This document shows positions 1-6,717 of a stretch of 21,087 nt of DNA, in pieces (positions within the stretch are counted from its first letter, which is position 1; each line of letters begins with the position of its first letter). The translations under genes and the position numbers were made by a program. This DNA is from JAUYQR01 sp031415015 (GTDB lineage Bacteria; Pseudomonadota; Alphaproteobacteria; Rhodobacterales; Rhodobacteraceae): contig JANOQT010000144.1 in NCBI GenBank assembly GCA_031415015.1, forward strand, positions 1 to 21,087. Reading direction: 5' to 3'. The notes under the pieces were generated by a model. The model saw only the letters and a list, made by a program, of their open reading frames with translations. It did no database searches and had not been told where the DNA came from.

Positions 1-67
1 CACAGATCGACCGCTTCTCCTCGTCAGTCCAAAGCCGTTTCGTTCGCCGAACCACCCAAAACCCCAT
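1..67 (-). CDS. IS66-like transposase accessory protein TnpA, N-terminal fragment (cut by window edge)
   Basis: Twenty-two codons are visible from ATG at 67 down to base 2, reading MGFWVVRRTKRLWTDEEKRS followed by IC. The pattern R-R-T-K-R-x-W-T-D-E-E-K-R-x-I is typical of the helix-turn-helix OrfA/TnpA proteins of IS66 and related elements, where this part begins the DNA-binding helices. The rest of the gene lies outside the window, so intactness cannot be judged. The A of its ATG is the last base of an 11-bp inverted repeat (67-94), which may restrain its translation. An alternative start at the internal valines (codons 5 or 6) cannot be excluded. Confidence 0.6.
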   Translation of the reverse strand, partial: MGFWVVRRTKRLWTDEEKRSIC

Positions 68-94
68 AGTGTCCGCTATCCAAAGCGGACACTA
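67..94 (-). promoter_or_regulatory. 11-bp inverted repeat abutting the transposase start codon
   Basis: TAGTGTCCGCT (67-77) and AGCGGACACTA (84-94) are perfect inverted repeats separated by six bases. On the minus strand the hairpin ends on the A of the tnpA ATG and covers the only GGA-like ribosome-binding sequence. Hairpins that hide the ribosome site from read-through transcripts are known in other IS elements such as IS10 and IS50. That role here is inference. Confidence 0.5.
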
Positions 95-114
95 TCCAAC
101 CCACTCTATCCGCG

Positions 115-140
115 GCAGAGCAGTCAGACCGGACGGTTAC
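115..140 (-). repeat. Putative terminal inverted repeat of the IS66-like element
   Basis: Bases 140 to 115, read on the minus strand, begin GTAACCGTCCGG. The GTAA start matches the usual IS66-family tip. The matching far end lies outside the window, so the inverted repeat itself cannot be confirmed. Confidence 0.45.
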
Positions 141-284
141 ATTTCCACCGCCCTGATGGGATCCGCTGTAATGGTTGCCCTGACCATTGGGCAAGATACC
201 CTGATCCCGATCCTTGTCGCCGCCGCTGCAGGGTTTTTGCTGGCAATTCCGGTCAGTTGGTTTGTGGCCAGACAAATCGCCTGA
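141..284 (+). pseudogene. Small membrane protein gene (family often labelled 'CTP synthetase' in Rhodobacterales), 5' end removed by IS insertion
   Basis: From base 141 the reading frame gives ISTALMGSAVMVALTIGQ, a polar turn, then LIPILVAAAAGFLLAIPVSW and a basic tail, ending at TGA 284. This is two hydrophobic helices with a Gly-Ser start and an IPVSWFVA second helix. The pattern matches a roughly 60-residue Rhodobacterales membrane protein that databases often name 'CTP synthetase', although it cannot have that enzyme activity. The first dozen or so residues, including the start codon, are missing because the IS66-like element ends at 140. A chimeric frame from GTG 69 runs in frame through the IS end into this remnant and could in principle still be expressed from the element. 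No function is known to me. The family identification is from memory. Confidence 0.55.
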
Positions 285-342
285 CCTGCGACGGAAGATA
301 TGTTCACTGCGTGTCAAAAGCGTTGACCGATACGGAGAAATC

Positions 343-836
343 ATGTCCCCGCCCAACGCCATTCGTTCACCCAGTTCGCGCTGCACTGGAGTTTGGCAGG
401 TCTGATCACTGGTCAACTTGTCTTTGGCGAGGCGATCGGGAACGCTTCTCGCGCCCTGCGCGAAACCGGGGTCGCGCGCTATGAGTTGATGACGCTGGGC
501 CATATCGGCGCGGGGTTGCTGGTTCTGATGGTTGCGGTATGGCGTCTGATCCTGCGCCTGCGGCGCGGGGTGCCAGAGCCGACACATGCCGGACCAAAGC
601 TGCTGGAACGTGCGGCAGAGCTGGGGCATTTGGCCTTTTATGTCTAGATGATCATGGTCCCGGTGACCGGCCTTGTCGCCTGGTTTGGCGGCGGCATTGA
701 GACGGCGGCGGACCTGCACGAATTGGGCAAGCCGGTGTTCATCGTGCTGATTGCGGCGCATGTTCTGGCGGCGCGCTGGCACCACTTTTGGCTGAAAGAC
801 GGGCTTCTGAACCGGATGCGCTGGCAGCGCAGCTAA
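343..836 (+). pseudogene. Cytochrome b561 family protein, inactivated by a frameshift and a nonsense codon
   Basis: A good start (GGAG at 334-337, ATG 343) opens MSPPNAIR, but the family-like sequence FTQFALHWSLAGLITGQ continues in another frame from base 366, so one base appears lost near 361-366. The second frame runs to an in-frame TAG at 645-647 (AFYV-stop-MIMVPVTG), where homologues would be expected to carry a hydrophobic residue, and then continues to TAA 836. Joined up, the product is a roughly 165-residue four-helix membrane protein. Its histidines in ALHW, LGHIGAG and HVLAARWHHF are those that bind two haems in bacterial cytochrome b561 proteins, which carry electrons from quinol. 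The C-terminal WHHFWLKDGLLNRM is very typical. Two independent lesions, plus a broken neighbour upstream, make sequencing error unlikely. It ends 3 bases from the convergent hydrolase gene. Confidence 0.8.
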
Positions 837-839
837 CGC

Positions 840-1610
840 CTAGGCCTGCAGAAACACGCGCACGGTTTCTTCGAACTCGCGTGGCTTTTCAGCGTGCAGC
901 CAGTGGCCCGCGCCGGGGATCCGGGCAAGGCGCGCTTTGGGAAACAGGGTGCGGATGGTCTCTCGGTATTCGGGCAGCACGTAGGTGCTGTCTGCGCCTG
1001 ACAGGAACAGGGTGGGGCCGCCGAAGCGGCCGGCCACTTCGGGCCAGCCAACGATCTTGGGCATCTCTGCCTCCAGCACATCAAGGTTCAGCCGCCACAC
1101 TGGCGGTTTGATGCGGAAATCCAGCGATTGCAGGAAAAAGGCGCGCAGGGCCGGGTCATCGACGGTGCGGGCCAAGGCAGTGTCTGCCTCGGCTCGGGTG
1201 GTGACAGCCGTCAGATCGACGGCGCGCATGGCGCGCGCATGGCGGGTCTGGTCATGCCTATAGGCGACCGGAGCGATATCGGCGACGATCAGGCGGCGCA
1301 ACAGGTCCGGCCGGGTCAGGGCCAGCATCATTGCCGCTTTGCCGCCCATCGAGTGTCCGAGAAGGTCGGCGCGTCCCCCAAGGCTTTCGATGACCTCGGC
1401 AAGATCGCCAGCCATCTCGGGGTAACTCTGGGTTTCACGGCGCGGGCTGTCACCGTGGTTGCGCATGTCGACCGTCAGCACCTCGCGACGGTCAGCGAGG
1501 CGCCGGGCGATCACGCCCCAGTTCCGTCCCGACCCGTAAAGCCCGTGCGCTATCACAAGCGGCGGGGCATCGGAGGGGGTGGCGGCGGGGTGGTGGATCA
1601 GCGACAGCAT
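840..1610 (-). CDS. Alpha/beta-fold hydrolase (esterase, YbfF/ABHD11-like)
   Basis: This 256-residue protein has the full catalytic apparatus of an alpha/beta hydrolase. It has an oxyanion HGLYGSGRNW stretch at about 22-31, the nucleophile elbow GHSMGG with Ser87, a probable acid Asp207 in SGADS, and His236 in GAGHWLH. The DMRNHGDSP sequence after strand 4 is characteristic of the YbfF/ABHD11 esterase group, which hydrolyses short acyl esters and thioesters. The true substrate cannot be read from sequence. It is probably cytoplasmic, with no signal peptide or membrane segment seen. The ATG at 1610 has only a weak AGAAG ribosome site. It is transcribed away from the small membrane protein at 1707, so promoters for both must lie within 1611-1706. 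Its 3' end nearly touches the dead cytochrome b561 gene, leaving no room for a separate terminator. Confidence 0.9.
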   Translation of the reverse strand: MLSLIHHPAATPSDAPPLVIAHGLYGSGRNWGVIARRLADRREVLTVDMRNHGDSPRRETQSYPEMAGDLAEVIESLGGRADLLGHSMGGKAAMMLALTRPDLLRRLIVADIAPVAYRHDQTRHARAMRAVDLTAVTTRAEADTALARTVDDPALRAFFLQSLDFRIKPPVWRLNLDVLEAEMPKIVGWPEVAGRFGGPTLFLSGADSTYVLPEYRETIRTLFPKARLARIPGAGHWLHAEKPREFEETVRVFLQA

Positions 1611-1650
1611 GTGGTCTTCTAACGCTCACGCAGCCGTCAGGCCAGAGCGG

Positions 1651-1679
1651 TTGAACCTGCCCGCGTTCCCCCTTAAGTT
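1651..1679 (+). promoter_or_regulatory. Candidate sigma-70 promoter for the gene at 1707
   Basis: TTGAAC (1651-1656), a 17-base spacer and TAAGTT (1674-1679) lie 27 bases before the start codon in the divergent intergenic gap. The -35 box is close to consensus and the -10 box moderately so. This is a by-eye match only. Confidence 0.3.
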
Positions 1680-1706
1680 TGCTTTGCGCGAAACAAGGAG
1701 ACAGGC

Positions 1707-2078
1707 ATGGGTGCGGTAACGATCCAGCAGATGGCGGATCGGGTGGCTCAGCTCATGGAAGAGCGGCTCGCCATTCGCGGGCGCGACCTGCCCGCCAAGC
1801 TGCGACGGGCCGGCCGGTTGCTGCCGCGTCGTGTGCGCGAGGGCGGCGAAGTTCTGGCCGAGGCGGCAGCGAAAGCGCAACACCCCAAGCTGTTGGGTCA
1901 GATCGACATGGGTCAGATCGCAGATGCTTATGACGTCTGCGTGCGCCATCTTGCGGCCATCGATGTAGGCCAGCAGCGACGGGCGCGTTTGGGCAGCATG
2001 GTCAGTTCCGTGGGCTTCGGAACATTGTTTCTGGCGCTGGGGGTCATCGGGGTACTGGTCTGGCGCGGCTATCTTTGA
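1707..2078 (+). CDS. Conserved hypothetical small membrane protein with one C-terminal helix
   Basis: The product is 123 residues. A strong AAGGAG at 1695-1700 sits 6 bases before the ATG, fixing the start. The first 95 or so residues are charged and mostly helical. They include LPAKLRRAGRLLPRRVREGG and a stretch resembling KAQHPKLLGQIDMGQIADAYDVCVRHL. A single hydrophobic helix follows at about 101-120 (SVGFGTLFLALGVIGVLVW). This architecture suggests a cytoplasmic domain tethered to the inner membrane, with the charged part likely inside. I do not recognise a named domain; similar proteins appear to be common in Rhodobacterales, but that is recollection rather than a search. Its 3' end overlaps the end of the convergent DUF817 gene by 35 bases. 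Confidence 0.75.
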   Translation: MGAVTIQQMADRVAQLMEERLAIRGRDLPAKLRRAGRLLPRRVREGGEVLAEAAAKAQHPKLLGQIDMGQIADAYDVCVRHLAAIDVGQQRRARLGSMVSSVGFGTLFLALGVIGVLVWRGYL

Positions 2079-2934
2079 TCGCGGGCGGCGGATAATGCCG
2101 TGCCGATGACAGGGCGCTGCGGGTCACCAGGGTGACCGTGACAAAAGCAACATACAGCAGAAGATACCACGAACCGACCTTGGCAAAGCTGACGATTTGC
2201 CCCGGCAGTTGTCCGGAATAGGCCCAGGTTCCGGTTGCTGTTCCCACATTTTCAGCGACCCAAAGCGCGAAGGCCGACAGGAAGGCCGCCACCGGCAGCG
2301 GCATCCACCAGTGCCGGTCCGAGATGCGGAACCAGATCCGGGTACGCGCGTAAAGGGCGATGGTCGCCACAAAAAGGATGACCCGGATGTCCGCCACAAA
2401 GTGATGTGCGAAGAAGTTGATGTAGATCGCCCCGGCCAGAACCAGTGTCATCCAGAACGGCGGATAGGGGGCAAACCGCATCTCGAACACCCGGATGACC
2501 CGCGCCATGTAGCTGCCGACCGAGGCGTACATGAAGCCTGAAAACAGCGGCACGCCCAGGACCACAAATATCCCCGCTTCAGGATAGGTCCATGACCCGG
2601 CGCTGACCTTGAACCACTCCATGGCCGTGCCGGTCAGATGGAACAGCAGGATCACCCGCGCCTCTTCCCACGTCTCCAGCCCGGTTTTGAGGAACAGCAC
2701 CTGCGTGGCAATGGCAAAAAGGAAAAGCGCGTCATACCGGTGGACGGACCAGCCAGGCTGCCAGATCAGCTTTGTCCCGATGATGGCAACCAGCAAAAGC
2801 CCGCCAAACAGACAGGCCCAGCCCTGCTTGAGCACAAACATCACGAACTCTGCAAGCCCATAGGGCAGACGTGCCCTTGCCCAGTTGCCAAGGCGGCGTT
2901 CCAGGCTGGGCGTGCTGTCTGGCTTGCGGATCAT
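2044..2934 (-). CDS. DUF817 family multi-pass membrane protein (YoaT-like)
   Basis: A protein of about 296 residues with seven or eight hydrophobic segments. The stretches LETWEEARVILLFHLTGTAMEWFKVSAGSW and YINFFAHHFVADIR are hallmarks of DUF817, the family containing Bacillus subtilis YoaT. Its function is unknown. The conserved His, Glu and Trp residues near the membrane suggest a metal or cofactor role, but that is speculation. I chose the ATG at 2934 (MIRKPDS), which has AGGA just upstream though only 2 bases away; an in-frame ATG at 2973 would add 13 residues but has no ribosome site. It lies about 100 bases downstream of glyA on the same strand, with a GC hairpin between them, so co-transcription is possible but not shown. 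Its 3' end overlaps the convergent gene at 1707-2078. Confidence 0.85.
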   Translation of the reverse strand: MIRKPDSTPSLERRLGNWARARLPYGLAEFVMFVLKQGWACLFGGLLLVAIIGTKLIWQPGWSVHRYDALFLFAIATQVLFLKTGLETWEEARVILLFHLTGTAMEWFKVSAGSWTYPEAGIFVVLGVPLFSGFMYASVGSYMARVIRVFEMRFAPYPPFWMTLVLAGAIYINFFAHHFVADIRVILFVATIALYARTRIWFRISDRHWWMPLPVAAFLSAFALWVAENVGTATGTWAYSGQLPGQIVSFAKVGSWYLLLYVAFVTVTLVTRSALSSARHYPPPAIKDSRARPVPR

Positions 2935-3027
2935 TGTCCTGCAACGACGCTCATTGGCCCTGACGGGCCGCATCGCTGACCGGCAGCGAAGAGGGACCGG
3001 CCGGGACCGATAAGCGCCCGCTCACCG

Positions 3028-3049
3028 CCCGGGCCCTCACAGGCCCGGG
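3028..3049 (-). terminator. GC-only hairpin straddling the glyA stop codon (possible terminator or 3' stabiliser)
   Basis: CCCGGGCC at 3028-3035 and GGCCCGGG at 3042-3049 form a perfect 8-bp all-GC stem with a six-base loop. On the minus strand the first arm encodes the last codons of GlyA and the loop contains the TGA. No run of U follows, so this is not a classical intrinsic terminator. It could slow polymerase, shield the mRNA 3' end, or affect termination of translation. Confidence 0.4.
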
Positions 3050-4332
3050 TAGATCGGGAACCGCTCGCACATCGCCTCGACTTCGGCGCGGACGCGGGCC
3101 TCGACGTCACCGTTGCCGTCCTCGCCGTGGGCAGCCAGCCCGTCGACAACCTCGGTGATCCAGCGACCGATCTGGCGGAATTCGCCTTCTGCAAAGCCGC
3201 GCGTGGTGCCTGCCGGGGTGCCCAGCCGCACGCCAGAGGTGATCGTCGGCTTTTCGGTGTCGAACGGGATGCCGTTCTTGTTGCAGGTGATATGCGCCCG
3301 GCCAAGCGCCTTTTCGGTTGCGTTGCCCTTGACCGATTTCGGCCGCAGATCGACCAGCATCAGATGCGTATCGGTGCCGCCGGTGACGATATCCAGCCCG
3401 CCCTTCATCAGCTCATCCGCCAGCGCCTGCGCGTTCTTGATAACCTGCGCCTGATAGGTCTTGAAACCGGGTTGCAACGCCTCGCCGAAAGCCACCGCCT
3501 TGGCCGCGATCACATGCATCAGGGGGCCGCCCTGAATGCCGGGGAAGATCGCCGAGTTGAATTTCTTGGCCAGCGCGTCGTCATTGGTCAGGATCATCCC
3601 GCCACGCGGCCCGCGCAGGGTTTTGTGGGTTGTCGTCGTCGCTACATGCGCATGCGGGAACGGCGAGGGGTACAGACCCGCCGCCACCAGTCCCGCAAAA
3701 TGCGCCATATCGACCAGCAGGTACGCGCCCACCGAATCCGCAATCGCACGCATGCGGGCAAAGTCGATGATCCGCGGAATGGCCGACCCGCCGGCGATGA
3801 TCATCTTCGGCTGGTGTTCGGTGGCCAGCGCCTGCACCTGATCATAGTCCAATGTCAGGTCCTGCTTGCGCACCCCGTATTGCACGGCGTGAAACCACTT
3901 GCCCGACTGGTTCGGTGCCGCACCGTGGGTCAGGTGACCGCCGGCATCCAGCGACATCCCCAGAATGGTGTCGCCCGGTTTGATCAGCGCCTGAAACACT
4001 CCTTGGTTCGCCTGGCTGCCCGAGTTCGGCTGTACATTCGCATATGCCACACCGAACAGCTTGCAGGCCCGGTCAATCGCCAGCGTCTCAGCCACGTCAA
4101 CGAACTGGCAGCCGCCGTAGTAGCGCTTGCCGGGATAGCCTTCGGCGTATTTGTTCGTCATCACCGAACCCTGCGCCTCCATCACGGCGCGGCTGACGAT
4201 GTTTTCCGACGCGATCAGCTCGATCTCGTGGCGTTGGCGTCCAAGTTCCGAGGTGATGCTGGCGAACAGTTCCGGGTCGCGGCTGCTGAGCGGTTCGGTG
4301 AAAAAGCCAGTGTCGCGGTGGGGCGCATTCAT
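3037..4332 (-). CDS. glyA: Serine hydroxymethyltransferase
   Basis: GlyA is a cytoplasmic PLP enzyme that converts serine and tetrahydrofolate to glycine and methylene-tetrahydrofolate, the main source of one-carbon units. The 431-residue product has the expected length and motifs: ELIASENIVS (38-47), NKYAEGYPGKRYYGG (60-74), SGSQANQGVF (104-113), VDMAHFAGLVAAG (207-219) and the PLP-lysine segment TTTTHKTLRGPRGG with Lys237. The open frame extends far upstream, but AGAGG at about 4341-4345 lies an ideal 8 bases before the ATG at 4332 (MNAPHRDTGFF). A second in-frame ATG at 4338 is too close to that site. It diverges from NAD kinase with a 205-base gap in which I see no riboswitch. The stop codon lies in the loop of a strong GC hairpin. 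Confidence 0.97.
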   Translation of the reverse strand: MNAPHRDTGFFTEPLSSRDPELFASITSELGRQRHEIELIASENIVSRAVMEAQGSVMTNKYAEGYPGKRYYGGCQFVDVAETLAIDRACKLFGVAYANVQPNSGSQANQGVFQALIKPGDTILGMSLDAGGHLTHGAAPNQSGKWFHAVQYGVRKQDLTLDYDQVQALATEHQPKMIIAGGSAIPRIIDFARMRAIADSVGAYLLVDMAHFAGLVAAGLYPSPFPHAHVATTTTHKTLRGPRGGMILTNDDALAKKFNSAIFPGIQGGPLMHVIAAKAVAFGEALQPGFKTYQAQVIKNAQALADELMKGGLDIVTGGTDTHLMLVDLRPKSVKGNATEKALGRAHITCNKNGIPFDTEKPTITSGVRLGTPAGTTRGFAEGEFRQIGRWITEVVDGLAAHGEDGNGDVEARVRAEVEAMCERFPIYPGL

Positions 4333-4537
4333 GGGCATGTCCTCTGGGGCAAAGGGTCGGGCTGCGGCGTTATTTAGAGCACCGAATGCCGTACGGAAAG
4401 GCAGGAAAGCGACCTGTGTGGGATTGGGCGCGAAATAATCTTGCCGACAGGAAATGTCCGAGCGGATCGGAAACCGCAAGCCCGGGGGTTGAGTTTGCCC
4501 GACCGCCCGGCCAAGACTGGCGGCAGAGGGGCCGGGA

Positions 4538-5305
4538 ATGACACAGACGCGGATCAGGTTCACGGCCAGCAAGGCCCCGGCGGCGGTTGCGGCATTTGCT
4601 GTGCTGAGGGCGGCTTATGGTCAGGCAGATGCCCGGGTGGCCGAGGTGATCGTGGCGCTGGGGGGGGACGGCTTCATGCTGCAGACCCTGCATGCCAACA
4701 AGGATCGCGGCCTGCCTGTTTACGGGATGAACTGCGGCACCATCGGTTTTCTGATGAACACTTATGCGTCGGAAGACCTGCCCGCCCGGCTGGCAGCGGC
4801 AGAAGAGACAGTGATCAACCCCCTGTCGATGCGGGCAATGAACGCGCGCGGCAAGCTCACCGAGGCGCTGGCGATCAACGAAGTGTCGCTGCTGCGGCAG
4901 GGCCCGCAGGCGGTCAAGCTTCGGGTGTCCATCGATGGGCGCGAACGTCTGGCAGAACTGGTCTGCGATGGCGCATTGGTGGCGACGCCTGCCGGGTCGA
5001 CGGCCTATAACTATTCCGCCCACGGCCCGATCCTGCCGATCGGGTCGGATGTTCTGGCGCTGACCGCGATGTCGGCTTTTCGCCCCCGGCGCTGGCGGGG
5101 TGCGTTGTTGCCGCGCACCGCCGTGGTGCGGTTTGACGTGATCGAGCCGGAAAAGCGCCCGGTGATGGCCGATGCCGACAGCCGGTCTTCGGTGCGCGAT
5201 GTGATCAGCGTAGAGGTGCGATCAGAACCGGGTGTCGCGCACCGGCTGCTGTTCGACCCCGGCCACGGGCTGGAAGAGCGCCTGATCGGCGAGCAGTTCG
5301 TCTAG
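4538..5305 (+). CDS. nadK: NAD kinase
   Basis: NAD kinase phosphorylates NAD+ to NADP+ using ATP or polyphosphate and sets the NADP pool. At 255 residues it matches the short alphaproteobacterial form. The signature VALGGDGFMLQTLH contains the catalytic GGDG (42-45). NCGTIGFLMN (65-74), the nucleotide-binding NE pair (Asn114, Glu115) and DGALVATPAGSTAYNYSAHGPI (144-165) follow in the right order. A GAGGGG sequence lies about 7 bases before the ATG. It is divergent from glyA. Its TAG stop shares the tetranucleotide CTAG (5302-5305) with the stop of the convergent sigma-54 regulator, so the two genes end back to back with no terminator between them. Context suggests housekeeping. Confidence 0.95.
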   Translation: MTQTRIRFTASKAPAAVAAFAVLRAAYGQADARVAEVIVALGGDGFMLQTLHANKDRGLPVYGMNCGTIGFLMNTYASEDLPARLAAAEETVINPLSMRAMNARGKLTEALAINEVSLLRQGPQAVKLRVSIDGRERLAELVCDGALVATPAGSTAYNYSAHGPILPIGSDVLALTAMSAFRPRRWRGALLPRTAVVRFDVIEPEKRPVMADADSRSSVRDVISVEVRSEPGVAHRLLFDPGHGLEERLIGEQFV

Positions 5306-6717
5306 GCACGACCCCAGGCTTCGATCTTGCGATACAGCGTTGAGGGGGACACATCCAGCACCCGCGCGGCCTTGGGAACCGAGCCGCTGAAGCGGTCCAG
5401 CGTTGCTTCGATCACCCTGCGCTCCGCTTCGGCCAGGGTCAGGCCCAGCAGGGCATCGACAGAGGGTTGCTCGGTCCCCGGTGGCGGGGCAAACGCGGTT
5501 TGCATGTCGCGCCCAAGCGGCACGTCGAGGCCGGGGGGCAGCATGTCGGGCGTAACCCAGCCACCATTGTTCAGCACCACGACGTTGCGGATGACGTTCA
5601 AAAGCTGGCGGACGTTGCCGGGCCAGGGTAGCCGCGGCAGAAGGTTGCGAACTGTGGGGTCAAGACCGTGGAAGGTACGCCCCTCCTCCTCGGCGAAGCG
5701 GAACAGGGCGGTTTCCGCAATCTCGATCACATCAAGCCCACGGTCGCGCAGCGGCGGCATGTGGATCGGCACCACGAACAGCCGGTAGTAAAGATCCTCG
5801 CGGAACTGGCCGCGCCGGACCGCATCCATCGGGTCGCGGTTGGTGGCGCAGACTATGCGGACGTTCACCTTGCGCGGCCGCGTCGCCCCGACCGGCTGAA
5901 CCGTCGAGGTTTGCAGGAAGCGAAGGAGTTTTGTCTGCAGGGCGGGGGCCATCTCGCAGATCTCGTCGAGAAACAGGGTCCCGCCATCGGCTGCCGCTGC
6001 CGCGCCGGGTTTGTCGGAAATAGCGCCGGTAAAGCTGCCCTTCATATGGCCGAAAACTTCGGATTCGAGCAGGTCCTGAGGGATTGCCCCGCAATTCAGC
6101 GCGATGAAAGGCCCCGACGCCCGCGCAGAATTCGCGTGCACGGCAAGGGCGCAAAGCTCTTTTCCAGTACCGCTTTCGCCAGTGATGAACACCGTTGCCA
6201 TCGATCGCGCCACCGAAGCAATGGTGCCGTGAATCTGCTGCATTGTGTCCGACGAGCCGATGAAGGATGATCGGTCATGCAACACGGCGCACTCGGACAC
6301 AACAGGTGCGGCGGCGGAGGGTGACTGTCGCGGCACCCGTTCGGCCAGTGCGTTCTGGACGGCACCCAGAAAGCGGTTTTCGTCAAAGGGCTTGACCAGA
6401 AAGTCATGCGCCCCGGCGCGCATCGCCTCGACCGCCCGGTTGACCGACCCGTTGGCGGTGATCGCGATGACGCAGGTTTCCGGGCGCTGGGCCAGCATGT
6501 CCTGCATCAACGCCAGCCCGTCGCCATCCGGCAAGATCAGGTCCAAAAGCACGACGGCGGGCTGCAGTTGGCGGAACTGCAATAGACCGTCTGCGGCCGA
6601 ACCCGCGACCGAGACTTTGTATCCGGCCGAGGCCAGCACGGATCGGTAGACCATCTGCAACGATGGCGTGTCTTCGATCAGAAGCAGGGTCGGGGCACCG
6701 GATGCGCGGGGCTTCAT
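5302..6717 (-). CDS. Sigma-54-dependent response regulator, NtrC/LuxO type
   Basis: A 471-residue three-domain activator. The receiver domain (about 9-125) has the acidic pair Glu15/Asp16, the phosphate acceptor Asp59 in VVLLDLILPDGDG, Thr87 and Lys109. The AAA+ domain (about 152-385) has Walker A GESGTGKE (180-187), the sigma-54-contact loop GSFTGA (227-232), Walker B GGTLFLDEI (245-253) and an arginine-finger region FREDLYYRL (305-313). A Fis-type helix-turn-helix lies at the C-terminus (about 430-468, GSVPKAARVLDVSPSTLYRKI). When phosphorylated such proteins drive sigma-54 promoters. The loop is usually GAFTGA, so the Ala-to-Ser change is a mild variant. Its ATG overlaps the TGA of the upstream Hpt gene (ATGA), so the two are translationally coupled, like LuxU/LuxO. 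Target genes are not apparent in the window. Confidence 0.93.
   Translation of the reverse strand: MKPRASGAPTLLLIEDTPSLQMVYRSVLASAGYKVSVAGSAADGLLQFRQLQPAVVLLDLILPDGDGLALMQDMLAQRPETCVIAITANGSVNRAVEAMRAGAHDFLVKPFDENRFLGAVQNALAERVPRQSPSAAAPVVSECAVLHDRSSFIGSSDTMQQIHGTIASVARSMATVFITGESGTGKELCALAVHANSARASGPFIALNCGAIPQDLLESEVFGHMKGSFTGAISDKPGAAAAADGGTLFLDEICEMAPALQTKLLRFLQTSTVQPVGATRPRKVNVRIVCATNRDPMDAVRRGQFREDLYYRLFVVPIHMPPLRDRGLDVIEIAETALFRFAEEEGRTFHGLDPTVRNLLPRLPWPGNVRQLLNVIRNVVVLNNGGWVTPDMLPPGLDVPLGRDMQTAFAPPPGTEQPSVDALLGLTLAEAERRVIEATLDRFSGSVPKAARVLDVSPSTLYRKIEAWGRA

Larger units (their letters stand above)
1..140 (-). mobile_element. End of an IS66-like insertion sequence (partial, runs off window)
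   Basis: Read on the minus strand, the sequence holds the first codons of a transposase-accessory gene (starting at 67) preceded by about 70 bases that end in GTAACCGTCCGGTCTGACTG (140 down to 121). IS66-family elements typically begin with GTAA at their terminal inverted repeat and carry a small tnpA gene shortly inside, which fits. To the right of base 140 the sequence turns abruptly into a conserved small membrane-protein gene that lacks its start, so the insertion boundary is put at 140/141. IS66 elements usually duplicate 8 bases; 141-148 (atttccac) would be one copy, with the other outside the window. The family call is by motif memory only, and an IS3-type element is the alternative. 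Confidence 0.6.

Noticed and set aside
69..284. A 71-codon frame starting at GTG 69
   Set aside because: Its first 24 codons are IS end sequence; only the part from 141 is a conserved gene. Treated as a remnant, not a native gene.
777..795. TGGCAC-like sequence resembling a sigma-54 -24/-12 promoter
   Set aside because: The -12 part is poor and it lies inside the dead cytochrome b561 gene with no same-strand gene downstream.
3127..4377. A 416-codon plus-strand frame
   Set aside because: It is antisense to glyA, rich in Arg, His and Gln, and has no recognisable motif; it is a high-GC shadow frame.
4339..4537. Possible glycine or folate riboswitch in the glyA leader
   Set aside because: No paired, conserved-looking aptamer core could be seen by eye. 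A covariance-model search would be needed to claim one.
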